Source: Synechococcales cyanobacterium PMM_0002
Lineage (GTDB): Bacteria; Cyanobacteriota; Cyanobacteriia; Elainellales; Elainellaceae
Reading direction: 5' to 3'
DNA: 11,537 nucleotides
Assembly: GCA_949127925.1 (NCBI GenBank)
Contig: CASBQX010000009.1
Span: forward strand, 1-11,537
This document shows, one piece after another, positions 1 through 6,921 of this stretch; position 1 is the stretch's first letter, and each line of letters begins with the position of its first letter. The translations under genes and the position numbers were made by a program. The notes under the pieces were generated by a model. It ran no database searches, was not told the origin of the DNA, and saw only the letters and a program-made list of their open reading frames with translations.

Positions 1-120
1 ATCACTAGGTATAGGCTCAAGGGCGTCGAGACCCGAGCTACCCATGCCAACCTCGTCAACCTCCAAGGAGGGCGCGAACTATACGCAGGGGCGATCGCGT
101 CGGTGCGGCGATCGCGCTGA
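1..120 (+). CDS. C-terminal end of an unrecognised protein (partial)
   Basis: Frame 1 is open from the window edge to a TGA at 118-120, giving 39 residues that end in GRELYAGAIASVRRSR. The fragment alternates polar and hydrophobic residues as a beta-rich C-terminus would, but I do not recognise the family. Two HIP1 octamers (91-98 and 108-115) lie in the last 30 bases, and the second changes the reading to RSR just before the stop. The gene would converge with leuA. A 39-codon open frame can occur by chance. On the opposite strand an ATG at 45-43 has GAGG five bases upstream and stays open to the edge (15 codons, beginning MGSSGLDALEP), so a minus-strand gene start is a real alternative. Only sequence to the left can decide. 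Confidence 0.4.
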   Translation: MTRYRLKGVETRATHANLVNLQGGRELYAGAIASVRRSR

Positions 121-188
121 CTAGAAGTATCTTCCTGGCGGTTGGGCTGGCTTGGCTCTAAGTCCTCCATCGGTCTCGTTCCTTTCCT

Positions 189-285
189 TTATAGCAATTA
201 TCGATCTGGTGCGGTACAGATCGGAGGGCGAACTGCCGTATCGCCCCTACTCTGATGTACTTCACTAGCATAAGAACCGCTATAA
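189..285. mobile_element. MITE-like element with TTATAGC terminal inverted repeats
   Basis: The left end reads TTATAGCAATT (from 189). The right end, read on the minus strand, is TTATAGCGGTT (from 285). The termini match over seven bases, then differ at two, then match again (TTATAGCRRTT). About 97 bp lie between the outer ends, with no coding capacity and two internal hairpins. Short non-coding repeats with a TATAGC end and a core near GTAGGGGCGA are common in cyanobacterial intergenic DNA; that family assignment is from memory. The element sits just downstream of the leuA stop. No clear target-site duplication was seen. Confidence 0.5.
202..246. terminator. Two adjacent hairpins after the leuA stop
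   Basis: CGATCTG (202-208) pairs with CAGATCG (217-223) around an eight-base loop. GGGCGA (226-231) pairs with TCGCCC (241-246) around a nine-base loop. They lie 66 to 110 bases past the leuA stop and could end transcription from either side of the convergent pair. Neither is followed by a clear T-run, so classic intrinsic termination is doubtful. They may simply be the core of the repeat element that contains them. Confidence 0.35.
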
Positions 286-311
286 GCTGATTTCTTGAAG
301 CTGATGCAGCC

Positions 312-1943
312 CTACACGATGTGCGCCACTTCATCGTGCTGGGGATGGAGCGATCGCGTCCCTTGCAGAGTAGCAGACAAGCGGTTCAACGCATTCATAT
401 ACGCTTGAGCCGATGCCACAATCACGTCAGTATTGGCACCATGACCCGAGAAAAACCGATCTTCGTATTGTAAACGAATAGTAACTTCGCCAATCGCATC
501 AATCCCAGCGGTAACTGACTGCACGGAGTATTCGATCAGCTGATTAGGGATATTGACCACTCGGTTAATCGCTTTGTACACCGCATCTACAGGGCCAGTC
601 CCGATTGCCGCATCCATTAGCTCTTCGCCCTCGGGGGTACGGATAATGACGGTGGCCGTTGGGTAGGCATGATCGCCACACGATACTTGCAAGTGCTCTA
701 GCTTAAACAGCTCTGGAGCGTGCTGAATTTCGTTGTTCACGATCGCCTCTAGATCGCGATCGCTAATGTCTTTTTTCTTATCGCCTAGTTCTTTGAACCG
801 CAGGAAGGCTTTGTTCAAATCTTGGTCAGATAGGTCAAAGCCTAGCTCCTTCAGCCGCGTCCGAAATGCATTGCGTCCCGAATGTTTGCCCAGCACAATT
901 TGATTGTCGTTCAGCCCAATGGACTGGGCATCCATAATCTCATAGGTCAGCTTATGCTTCAACACGCCGTCTTGGTGAATCCCCGACTCGTGGGCAAAGG
1001 CATTTGCCCCGACGATCGCCTTGTTGGGTTGCACTAGCATTCCCGTCAAGTTGGAAACCAGACGAGACGTTTTATACAGCTGACGGGTATCGATGTGGGT
1101 CAATGGCGCTTCCGAATCGACCGGGCGGCCAAAAAATGGATTGAAGTATTGACGGCGCACATGCAGCGCCATCACCAGTTCTTCTAAAGCCGCGTTGCCC
1201 GCGCGCTCCCCAATGCCGTTGATGGTGCACTCTAGCTGGCGCGCCCCATGTTTTACGGCTTCTAAAAAGTTGGCGACGGCCATCCCTAGGTCATTATGGC
1301 CATGGACAGAAATAATTGCTTGATCAATATTGGGCACGTTGGCTTTAATCCCCTGAATCAACGTGCCAAACTCGCTAGGAGTGAGGAAGCCAACGGTATC
1401 AGGGATATTGACGGTGGTTGCCCCAGCGGCGATCGCCCTCTCCAACATCAGATACAAAAATTCGGGGTCAGAGCGGCCCGCATCTTCGGGTGAAAACTCG
1501 ACATCTGCCACCAACGACTTCGCATAGGCCACCATGTCGGGCACAATGTCTAGCACCTCAGCCCGCGTTTTTTTCAGCTTATACTCTAGGTGAATATCGG
1601 AGGCCGCAATAAACGTATGAATCCGAGGCTTGGCCGCAGGCTTGACCGCATCAGCAGCCGCCTTAATATCTTGCCGAGTCGCACGCGCCAGCCCACAGAT
1701 AATTGGCCCGGTTTCGCTGCCCACCTGCTGGGCAATTTGCGTCACCGCCTCAAAATCGCCAGGGCTAGCAAAGGGAAACCCTGCCTCGATCACATCTACG
1801 CCTAGTCGAGCCAGCTGCTTGGCAATGGTCAATTTTTCATCGACGTTGAGGGTCGCCCCAGGAGACTGCTCCCCATCGCGGAGCGTGGTATCGAAGATAA
1901 TGATGCGATCAGAAGAATCAGAGTTAGCGATCGGCGTATTCAT
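312..1943 (-). CDS. leuA: 2-isopropylmalate synthase
   Basis: This enzyme condenses acetyl-CoA with 2-oxoisovalerate to 2-isopropylmalate, the first committed step of leucine synthesis, in the cytosol. The 543 residues match full-length bacterial LeuA. The HMGL-like TIM barrel starts with FDTTLRDGEQSPG (17-29), where R22 and D23 are the expected catalytic and metal-site residues. HGHND (214-218) supplies the metal-binding histidines, NGIGERAGN lies at 242-250, and the linker region has GKHSGR (352-357). The C-terminal part from about 420 is the LeuA dimer or allosteric domain (GTGPVDAVYKAI at 448-459, then SGHGANTDVIVASAQAY), which binds leucine for feedback inhibition in this family. The ATG at 1943 puts the barrel motif at the usual distance from the N-terminus; residues 1-12 are a variable lead. 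No strong Shine-Dalgarno sequence precedes it. The gene is alone on its strand, 156 bases downstream of the NYN gene. Confidence 0.97.
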   Translation of the reverse strand: MNTPIANSDSSDRIIIFDTTLRDGEQSPGATLNVDEKLTIAKQLARLGVDVIEAGFPFASPGDFEAVTQIAQQVGSETGPIICGLARATRQDIKAAADAVKPAAKPRIHTFIAASDIHLEYKLKKTRAEVLDIVPDMVAYAKSLVADVEFSPEDAGRSDPEFLYLMLERAIAAGATTVNIPDTVGFLTPSEFGTLIQGIKANVPNIDQAIISVHGHNDLGMAVANFLEAVKHGARQLECTINGIGERAGNAALEELVMALHVRRQYFNPFFGRPVDSEAPLTHIDTRQLYKTSRLVSNLTGMLVQPNKAIVGANAFAHESGIHQDGVLKHKLTYEIMDAQSIGLNDNQIVLGKHSGRNAFRTRLKELGFDLSDQDLNKAFLRFKELGDKKKDISDRDLEAIVNNEIQHAPELFKLEHLQVSCGDHAYPTATVIIRTPEGEELMDAAIGTGPVDAVYKAINRVVNIPNQLIEYSVQSVTAGIDAIGEVTIRLQYEDRFFSGHGANTDVIVASAQAYMNALNRLSATLQGTRSLHPQHDEVAHIV

Positions 1944-1963
1944 GACGAACTAAGTAGCAACTT

Positions 1964-1995
1964 ATAGTATTTATCTTAGGTGGAGTTAGGTGGAG
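1964..1995 (-). promoter_or_regulatory. leuA upstream region: tandem 10-mer and possible -10 box
   Basis: TTAGGTGGAG is repeated exactly twice without a gap at 1976-1985 and 1986-1995 (CTCCACCTAA on the coding strand). The ten-base period is close to one helical turn, so both copies face the same side of DNA. Just downstream, toward leuA, are AT-rich candidates for a -10 box: TAAGAT (1978-1973) and TACTAT (1969-1964). No good -35 box was seen. A repeated operator at this spot could belong to an activator or repressor of leuA, but no known cyanobacterial regulator site (for example NtcA GTA-N8-TAC) is recognised. Confidence 0.35.
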
Positions 1996-2099
1996 TGTTT
2001 CTATTTACCACCCCCTGACCGGATCATTCTTCTAGGGTAAGCCTAGGATTGGCCGCCAAGCGACTGGCTAATGCCCATCATGCCTACCTTAGTGGCTGG

Positions 2100-2618
2100 C
2101 TATTGGCCATCTAGCTTTTCAATGTGCCCCCGGATATCATTTAGGTCAATGTAACGATCTGTAACATTGCGCAGTTCTCGGGCAATCATCCCCTCTGTAG
2201 AAACCACGGTAATCAGCGTGCTCTTAGACCGGAGCAATTCGATCGCCCGCTCAAAGTCACCATCCCCGCTGAACAAAATCACCCGGTCATACTGGTCAAC
2301 CGTATTGAACATATCCACGACAATCTCAATATCTAAGTTTGCCTTCTGGGAGTAGCGCCCAGAGGTGTCATCGTAATATTCTTTCAAGATTTTTGTGCGA
2401 ACCGTATACCCCAAACTGATCAGAGCATCTCGAAATCCTCGTTGGTCTTGAGGATCTTTTAACCCGGTATACCAAAACGCATTGATCAACTCCACATCCG
2501 GATCGCTGGTGAAGTAATCTAATACTCGCCTTGGGTCAAAAAACCAGCCATTTTTTTGTTGAGCATAGAACATATTGTTCCCGTCAACAAAAATGGAAAG
2601 GCGACTCATAGAAGACAT
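2100..2618 (-). CDS. LabA-like NYN-domain protein (DUF88 family)
   Basis: The 172-residue protein is a single NYN domain, a PIN-like nuclease fold. The expected acidic residues are present: D12 in IFVDGNN, D96 and D102 in NLDIEIVVDMF, and D119 and D121 in FSGDGDFE. This set is the putative metal site of the family, so RNA cleavage is plausible but unproven here. Cyanobacterial members include LabA, which in Synechococcus elongatus acts in negative feedback of clock-controlled gene expression; orthology to LabA rather than to a paralogue cannot be settled from this window. Both ATG 2618 and ATG 2609 (Met4) are possible starts. Neither has a clear Shine-Dalgarno sequence, and the second would still keep D12 close to the N-terminus. 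A strong -10 box lies about 50 bases upstream of 2618. It is transcribed in the same direction as leuA but is probably a separate unit. Confidence 0.88.
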   Translation of the reverse strand: MSSMSRLSIFVDGNNMFYAQQKNGWFFDPRRVLDYFTSDPDVELINAFWYTGLKDPQDQRGFRDALISLGYTVRTKILKEYYDDTSGRYSQKANLDIEIVVDMFNTVDQYDRVILFSGDGDFERAIELLRSKSTLITVVSTEGMIARELRNVTDRYIDLNDIRGHIEKLDGQ

Positions 2619-2665
2619 AAAAATAAAGCCTAAGATTTACAGTGAAAATTGAAATAAATGTCCCA

Positions 2666-2674
2666 AGTATAGCA
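2666..2674 (-). promoter_or_regulatory. Extended -10 promoter for the NYN gene
   Basis: On the minus strand the sequence reads TGCTATACT, an extended -10 element with TATACT at 2671-2666. Transcription would begin near 2659, leaving a leader of about 40 bases before the ATG at 2618. The bases at the -35 distance (CCAGCA) do not match the consensus, as is common when the extended TG is present. A HIP1 octamer (2694-2701) lies at the -35 edge. Confidence 0.5.
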
Positions 2675-2777
2675 ACTGACTTTAAATATGCTGGCGATCG
2701 CTGATCTTAGCAAATTCAGCCCAAGAATTAAAAATAGTGCCCGCAGGAGGATGCTGACCTGACAAACTTTATGCTGA

Positions 2778-2857
2778 AGTGAGGCTGAGGTCATGGAGCT
2801 TGCTTGCTGCAAGATCATCCAACAGTAGCGAGGATGTTGGGCTGCATAGCCTCAACT
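2778..2857. ncRNA. Possible structured RNA with a three-helix junction
   Basis: A closing stem pairs 2778-2786 (AGTGAGGCT) with 2848-2857 (AGCCTCAACT) in nine pairs with one bulged A. It encloses two hairpins: CTTGC (2799-2803) with GCAAG (2809-2813), loop TTGCT, and CCAACA (2819-2824) with TGTTGG (2835-2840), ten-base loop. The fold works on either strand, so direction is unknown. It lies upstream of the NYN promoter and is therefore not part of that leader. It matches no RNA family I know, and a chance fold is possible. Confidence 0.25.
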
Positions 2858-3166
2858 CCACCTAGGATTTTTCAGCGATCCCAGAAGCCGAGTCAGACAA
2901 TCAGGATTAAAACAACGTTTACAGGACACAGCAATTCTAACTCATTCAACTTTAGGTAACCTTTTAGAGCGGTTATATCGAGGTTGGAAGCATTAGTAAT
3001 TTGTCTAGTTTTGGATCAAATTTTTTAGATCAAGTTTTAGATGAAAACATCTTTTACCAAATGCCGTCGAAAGTACGTTTATCTAACTATCCAATCCATC
3101 CTATCGAATGATCGAAATGGCTAGTAAGATGCCAGCAGCTTAACCCTGCCACTCAAGCACGGCACC

Positions 3167-4027
3167 CTACTCTGTCGCCAAGTCCGCATACGAACACCAG
3201 TCACTCCAGCTTCCAGCATAAAGCTTCGTCTGAGATAGACCTGCTAACTCTAACGAGAGTAAGTTGACGCAGGCGGTCACGCCAGACCCACAATAAACCA
3301 CGATCTCTGATGCCGATGTTAGCTCAGCCCAGTGCTGCTGCTGGTCGGCAATTGGACGGATATATCCTTGCGCATTCGTGACAGATTGCCAGGGATAATT
3401 GACTGCGCCCAGAATATGTCCGGCGATCGGGTCAATCGGTTCGCGTTCTCCACGATAGCGATCGCCCTCTCGGGAATCGACCAATACGATCCCAGGCTGT
3501 CCCTGCCGCGATCGCACCGCTATGATATCCAACACATCTGTGCGTTGAATCCGGGGAATAAAATGACCAGACTGGCTAACAGGCAGAGCATCTGTGACTG
3601 GATACCGAGCGGCTTGCCATTGGCTAAACCCTCCATCCAATACCGCAACGCGCGCATGTCCCAAGTGACGCAACAGCCACCAAAACCTGGCAGCATAAGC
3701 AAAGCGAGCATCATCATAGGCAATTACCCAGGTTGGCTCGGGTTCAGATTCGGAAGCGATCCCCGCTGCGGCCAATTTTGCAGCCAATTGGTTGGGTTCG
3801 GGGAGGGGATGGCGACCCCCATGTTGCCCTACAGGACTAGATAAATCATGATTGAGGTCGAAGTAATGGGCACCTGGAATATGACCTTGCTGGTACTGCC
3901 GCCGCCCTAGGTCTGGATCGGTCAGCGAAAACCGACAATCGGCGATCGCCACTCGGGGGTGATTCAAATGCTCAGCTAGCCAAGCGGCTGACACAACGTG
4001 GGTAAACGATTCAATTTCAAGTTCCAT
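3167..4027 (-). CDS. Thiosulfate/3-mercaptopyruvate sulfurtransferase, two rhodanese domains
   Basis: The 286-residue protein has the tandem rhodanese layout of the SseA/TST family and moves sulfane sulfur from thiosulfate or 3-mercaptopyruvate to a thiol acceptor or cyanide in the cytosol. The first, non-catalytic domain spans roughly 10-145 (ADCRF at 29-33, GHIPGAHYFDL at 48-58, AYDDARFAYAARFWWLLR at 103-120, VLDGGFSQW at 129-137). The second spans roughly 160-280 and carries DSREGDRYRGEREPIDPIAG (184-203), GHILGAVNYPW and the active loop C246-G-S-G-V-T251. CGSGVT resembles mercaptopyruvate sulfurtransferases more than the CRKGVT loop of classical rhodanese, so 3-mercaptopyruvate is the likelier substrate, by inference. 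The ATG at 4027 is favoured by AGGGA six bases upstream. It stands alone, divergent from the response regulator, with 548 bases downstream free of genes. Confidence 0.93.
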   Translation of the reverse strand: MELEIESFTHVVSAAWLAEHLNHPRVAIADCRFSLTDPDLGRRQYQQGHIPGAHYFDLNHDLSSPVGQHGGRHPLPEPNQLAAKLAAAGIASESEPEPTWVIAYDDARFAYAARFWWLLRHLGHARVAVLDGGFSQWQAARYPVTDALPVSQSGHFIPRIQRTDVLDIIAVRSRQGQPGIVLVDSREGDRYRGEREPIDPIAGHILGAVNYPWQSVTNAQGYIRPIADQQQHWAELTSASEIVVYCGSGVTACVNLLSLELAGLSQTKLYAGSWSDWCSYADLATE

Positions 4028-4330
4028 CAGTCGTCCCTGCTGCCAAAGATTAATCTACAGCTAGCACAGTTCCAACTAGAAATTAAACATACTAAGAGAA
4101 TCCAACAAATTAGCCCCGTCGAGCTATCAGCCATTGCTTTCAACAATCATTTTTAGCCCATAATGGTTCACCCTCTTACTGATCCCAGTTTTGGCAGAGT
4201 GAGATAGATCCTGCCAAAGCAGGGAATCCTGAAGGGAAATCGAGATTAATAAGACTATGTATGGACTATTTGATCGATGCCAACCAGTGTCTTTGCAGCG
4301 TTTTGCAGCGAATAAAGCGAGATTCCTTCT
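4028..4330. other. Divergent spacer with a TTTGCAGCG direct repeat
   Basis: This 303-bp spacer must hold the promoters of both the sulfurtransferase gene and the response regulator gene, but no box pair close to consensus was found for either. TTTGCAGCG occurs twice, at 4292-4300 and 4302-4310, so the copies are ten bases apart in phase. The second copy ends 20 bases before the GTG start, which fits a regulator site or a repeated leader element better than a core promoter. Confidence 0.4.
4034..4038 (-). promoter_or_regulatory. Ribosome binding site of the sulfurtransferase gene
   Basis: AGGGA on the minus strand ends six bases before the ATG at 4027. Most genes in this window lack a clear Shine-Dalgarno sequence, so this one helps fix the start. 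Confidence 0.55.
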
Positions 4331-5308
4331 GTGAACTATCTTGATCTTGAGAAGCCGAAAGTTCTGATTGTAGATGATCACCCCTCCAGCCGGATGACCG
4401 CAGTAGCGCTCTTATCCATTGAGGGATACGACGTTTTAGAAGCAGAAAGCGGGTCTGCCGCCTTAGAGGTCGTTGATCAGACCCCTCCCGATCTGATACT
4501 GCTGGACGTCATGATGCCGGGAATGGATGGCTACGAAGTCTGCCGACAGCTTAAACACGATGAGCATACCCGCCTCATACCTGTCATTTTTATCACAGCA
4601 TTGAATGATCGTCGGGCCAAGTTGCGAGGGATTGAAGCCGGAGGCGATGACTTTCTATCGAAGCCGTTTGACCGCATCGAATTGTCAGCACGAGTGAATT
4701 CACTGGTACAACAGAAACGGCTAAATGAAGACTTAGATCATGCTGGACAAGTGCTATTTTCGATCGCTCGCACGGTTGAAAGTCGTGACCCTAACACGGG
4801 TGATCACTGTGAGCGATTGGTGACTTTAGGTAAAGCATTGGGCAAATTTCTCAATTTGTCTCGAATTGAGCTGAGAGATTTAATGTGGGGTGGGTATTTG
4901 CACGATATTGGTAAAGTTGGGATTCCTGACTGTGTGCTGCTCAAGACAGGAGATCTAACGACCGCTGAATGGGATGTGATGCGCCAACATGTACTGATTG
5001 GGGAACGCATTTGTCAGCCGCTCAGAACCATGCAGGGCGTGGTGCCCATCATTCGGCATCATCATGAGCGCTGGGATGGTTCTGGGTACCCAGATGGGTT
5101 GGTAGGTAACGACATTCCTTACTTGGCCCAGGTGTTTCAGATGATTGACATTTACGATGCCTTGACCCATGAACGATCGTACAAATCTACTTTTTCTGCT
5201 GATCAGTCACTAAATATTATGTTTCAAGAGACGGCTAAAGGGTGGCGCAATCCCGACCTCATGGAGCAGTTTGCCTCTTTTATCAGCAGTAACCAAGCCG
5301 CTGCTTAA
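4331..5308 (+). CDS. Response regulator with HD-GYP output domain
   Basis: This 325-residue protein joins a receiver (about 9-126) to an HD-GYP domain (about 138-310), the RpfG-like layout. In the receiver, D15 and D16 form the acidic pocket, D59 in LLDVMMPG is the phosphoacceptor, and T89 and K111 complete the site. The output domain has H159, HDIGKVGIPD (191-200), H220, HHHERWDGSGYPDGL (243-257) and the late IDIYDALTHERSYK, so the metal site and GYP motif are intact. This family hydrolyses cyclic di-GMP, often to GMP or pGpG, under control of a partner histidine kinase; no kinase is in the window. N155 replaces the Glu of the usual ETGxH motif. The start is GTG 4331: an in-frame TAA at 4313-4315 excludes anything longer, and no ATG fits before the receiver. 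No strong Shine-Dalgarno sequence is seen. A stem at 5309-5361 follows the stop. Confidence 0.93.
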   Translation: MNYLDLEKPKVLIVDDHPSSRMTAVALLSIEGYDVLEAESGSAALEVVDQTPPDLILLDVMMPGMDGYEVCRQLKHDEHTRLIPVIFITALNDRRAKLRGIEAGGDDFLSKPFDRIELSARVNSLVQQKRLNEDLDHAGQVLFSIARTVESRDPNTGDHCERLVTLGKALGKFLNLSRIELRDLMWGGYLHDIGKVGIPDCVLLKTGDLTTAEWDVMRQHVLIGERICQPLRTMQGVVPIIRHHHERWDGSGYPDGLVGNDIPYLAQVFQMIDIYDALTHERSYKSTFSADQSLNIMFQETAKGWRNPDLMEQFASFISSNQAAA

Positions 5309-5361
5309 GCTAGCGTCAACGTCTGCCTTTTGTCCTCATGGCAATCTCGTTAACAGCTAGC
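5309..5361. terminator. Imperfect stem after the response regulator gene, overlapping the glmU -35 box
   Basis: GCTAGCGTCAACG (5309-5321) pairs with CGTTAACAGCTAGC (5348-5361): twelve pairs, one C-A mismatch and one bulged A. Inside the loop TGCC (5324-5327) can pair with GGCA (5340-5343). It begins at the base after the TAA stop. There is no T-run after the stem, so it may act as a weak terminator or 3' stabiliser. Confidence 0.45.
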
Positions 5362-5377
5362 CGAAGCGCGGTATACT
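5350..5377 (+). promoter_or_regulatory. Sigma-70-type promoter of glmU
   Basis: TTAACA (5350-5355, five of six against TTGACA) and TATACT (5372-5377, five of six against TATAAT) are separated by 16 bases. Transcription should begin near 5384, giving a leader of about 34 bases. This is the best promoter match in the window and suggests glmU is transcribed independently of the response regulator gene. Confidence 0.65.
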
Positions 5378-5417
5378 CCCTTCAGAGCCGATTTGAGCGC
5401 CGACTGATCAGACACAT

Positions 5418-6785
5418 ATGTTAGCAGTAGCAATTTTGGCCGCAGGCCGAGGCACCCGGATGCGATCGCACCTCCCCAAGGTTTTGCATGAATTGGGAGG
5501 GCGATCGCTAGTTGAGCGCGTCTTGGCTAGCCTGATAGAGGTGCAGCCCACTCGACACCTGGTGATTGTGGGCTATGAAGCAGATCTGGTGCGGCAGTCG
5601 CTGGGGCATCTGGCTCATCTAGAATTTGTGGATCAAGTCGAGCAACTGGGCACGGGGCATGCGGTGCAGCAGGTTTTGCCCCATTTGCAGGGCTTTGAAG
5701 GAGATTTGCTGGTGTTAAACGGGGACGTGCCGCTGTTGCGCCCTAGAACCCTCAATCAATTGCTCCAAACGCATCGGCAAGCGGGCAACGCCGCTACTAT
5801 TTTGACGGCACAAATGTCTGAGCCAAACGGCTATGGCCGGGTATTTTGTGATAGCCAAAACCGAGTGACGCAGATTGTGGAAGACCGCGATTGTACGACG
5901 GCACAACAGCAAAATGGTCGGATTAACGCCGGAATTTACTGTTTTCGCTGGGCTGATTTGGCCGAGGTGTTGCCCAAGCTGCAATCTAATAACGATCAAC
6001 AAGAATATTATTTGACCGATGTCGTTAACTTCTTATCTCCCGTTATGGCGGTAGACGTAGAGGACTACCAAGAAATTTTGGGGATCAACGATCGCCGCCA
6101 GATGGCAGATGCCTACGGCATTTTGCAGACCCGAGTCAGAAACGACTGGATGGCGGCTGGGGTGACGCTGCTTGATCCCAGCAGCATCACGATTGACGAC
6201 ACGGTAGAGCTGGAGCCGGATGTGGTCATTGAACCGCAAACTCATTTGCGCGGCAAAACCATTGTGCGGGCGGGCAGTCGGATTGGCCCTGGAACGCTGG
6301 TGGAAAATAGCGAAATTGGGGAGAATGTGACCGTTGCCTTTTCTGTGGTCACGGATAGCCAGGTGCAGGCAGGGGCACGGGTGGGGCCTTATGCCCATTT
6401 GCGGGGGCATGTGCAGGTCGGCCATGGCTGTCGTGTCGGTAATTTTGTTGAGCTGAAGAACACAACTCTGGGCGATCGCACCAATGTAGCGCATCTGTCG
6501 TATTTGGGTGATGCGACGCTGGGAACTCGCGTCAACGTAGGGGCCGGCACCATTACCGCCAACTACGATGGCGTCAAGAAGCACCCAACCGTGATTGGCG
6601 ATCGCAGCAAAACTGGCTCGAATAGCGTGTTGGTGGCTCCCTTGACGCTAGGGGCAGATGTGACCATTGCCGCCGGGTCAACCGTGACTGACAATGTGCC
6701 AGATGACTGCCTGGTGATTGCTCGCGCTCGCCAAATTGTAAAACCGGGCTGGCGGCTCTCCCCTCATCCGGATGCTCCTGCGTAA
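5418..6785 (+). CDS. glmU: Bifunctional GlcNAc-1-phosphate uridyltransferase / glucosamine-1-phosphate acetyltransferase
   Basis: GlmU acetylates glucosamine-1-phosphate and then couples it to UTP, giving UDP-GlcNAc for peptidoglycan and lipopolysaccharide. At 455 residues it is the normal full length. The N-terminal pyrophosphorylase domain (about 1-225) begins with LAAGRGTRMRSHLPKVL (7-23, K21), followed by QLGTGHA (76-82), NGDVPL with D103 binding metal, and GINDR (222-226). The C-terminal left-handed beta-helix (about 245-440) shows hexapeptide repeats and the acetyltransferase residues: H359 in NVAHLSYLGD, and N382 and Y383 in TANYDG. The short tail after 440 is variable. ATG 5418 gives the standard N-terminus MLAVAILAAG; there is no Shine-Dalgarno sequence. 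Two HIP1 octamers (5462, 5501) fall within the first 30 codons. The next gene starts 136 bases downstream on the same strand. Confidence 0.98.
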   Translation: MLAVAILAAGRGTRMRSHLPKVLHELGGRSLVERVLASLIEVQPTRHLVIVGYEADLVRQSLGHLAHLEFVDQVEQLGTGHAVQQVLPHLQGFEGDLLVLNGDVPLLRPRTLNQLLQTHRQAGNAATILTAQMSEPNGYGRVFCDSQNRVTQIVEDRDCTTAQQQNGRINAGIYCFRWADLAEVLPKLQSNNDQQEYYLTDVVNFLSPVMAVDVEDYQEILGINDRRQMADAYGILQTRVRNDWMAAGVTLLDPSSITIDDTVELEPDVVIEPQTHLRGKTIVRAGSRIGPGTLVENSEIGENVTVAFSVVTDSQVQAGARVGPYAHLRGHVQVGHGCRVGNFVELKNTTLGDRTNVAHLSYLGDATLGTRVNVGAGTITANYDGVKKHPTVIGDRSKTGSNSVLVAPLTLGADVTIAAGSTVTDNVPDDCLVIARARQIVKPGWRLSPHPDAPA

Positions 6786-6909
6786 CCGTATTTCTACCGC
6801 ATTGCCTGCGGCCAAACTATCCGGAGATGCGCCTGGGTGGATGAATACTGACAGAGATAGTGACCTGCTCAGTTTGGCGTCAAGCAACGCAATTTAGTAG
6901 GGGTAGGCA

Positions 6910-6914
6910 GGAGG
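6910..6914 (+). promoter_or_regulatory. Strong ribosome binding site before the 6922 gene
   Basis: GGAGG is followed by seven bases and ATG 6922. It is the strongest Shine-Dalgarno match in the window and supports this start. Confidence 0.65.
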
Positions 6915-6921
6915 CAAAACC

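Larger units (their letters stand above)
2619..3166. other. 548-bp gap between the NYN gene and the sulfurtransferase gene
   Basis: Besides the NYN promoter and the possible RNA at 2778-2857, the stretch from 2870 to 3166 is AT-rich and holds no supported gene. A weak hairpin AGATG-AAAA-CATCT at 3039-3052 is followed by TTT on the plus strand, but a five-base stem is too short to call a terminator. A direct repeat of the word AGATCAA/GGATCAA occurs near 3012-3033. No tRNA or known small RNA was recognised. Confidence 0.5.

Noticed and set aside
2630..2818. 62-residue minus-strand open frame upstream of the NYN gene
   Set aside because: It has a hydrophobic middle but no usable ribosome binding site, and it runs through the likely NYN promoter. 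Its composition resembles translated non-coding DNA.
3036..3055. Hairpin AGATG-AAAA-CATCT followed by T residues
   Set aside because: The five-base AT-rich stem is too weak for a terminator and is not placed after any plus-strand gene.
3332..3844. 170-residue plus-strand frame opposite the sulfurtransferase gene
   Set aside because: It lies wholly opposite a gene with intact rhodanese motifs, and its translation shows no domain.
4127..4381. 84-residue minus-strand frame spanning the divergent spacer
   Set aside because: Its start would lie within the receiver domain of the response regulator gene, and it lacks a ribosome binding site.
6033..6584. 183-residue minus-strand frame opposite glmU
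   Set aside because: It is a shadow of the hexapeptide-repeat region, whose periodic codons suppress stops on the other strand.
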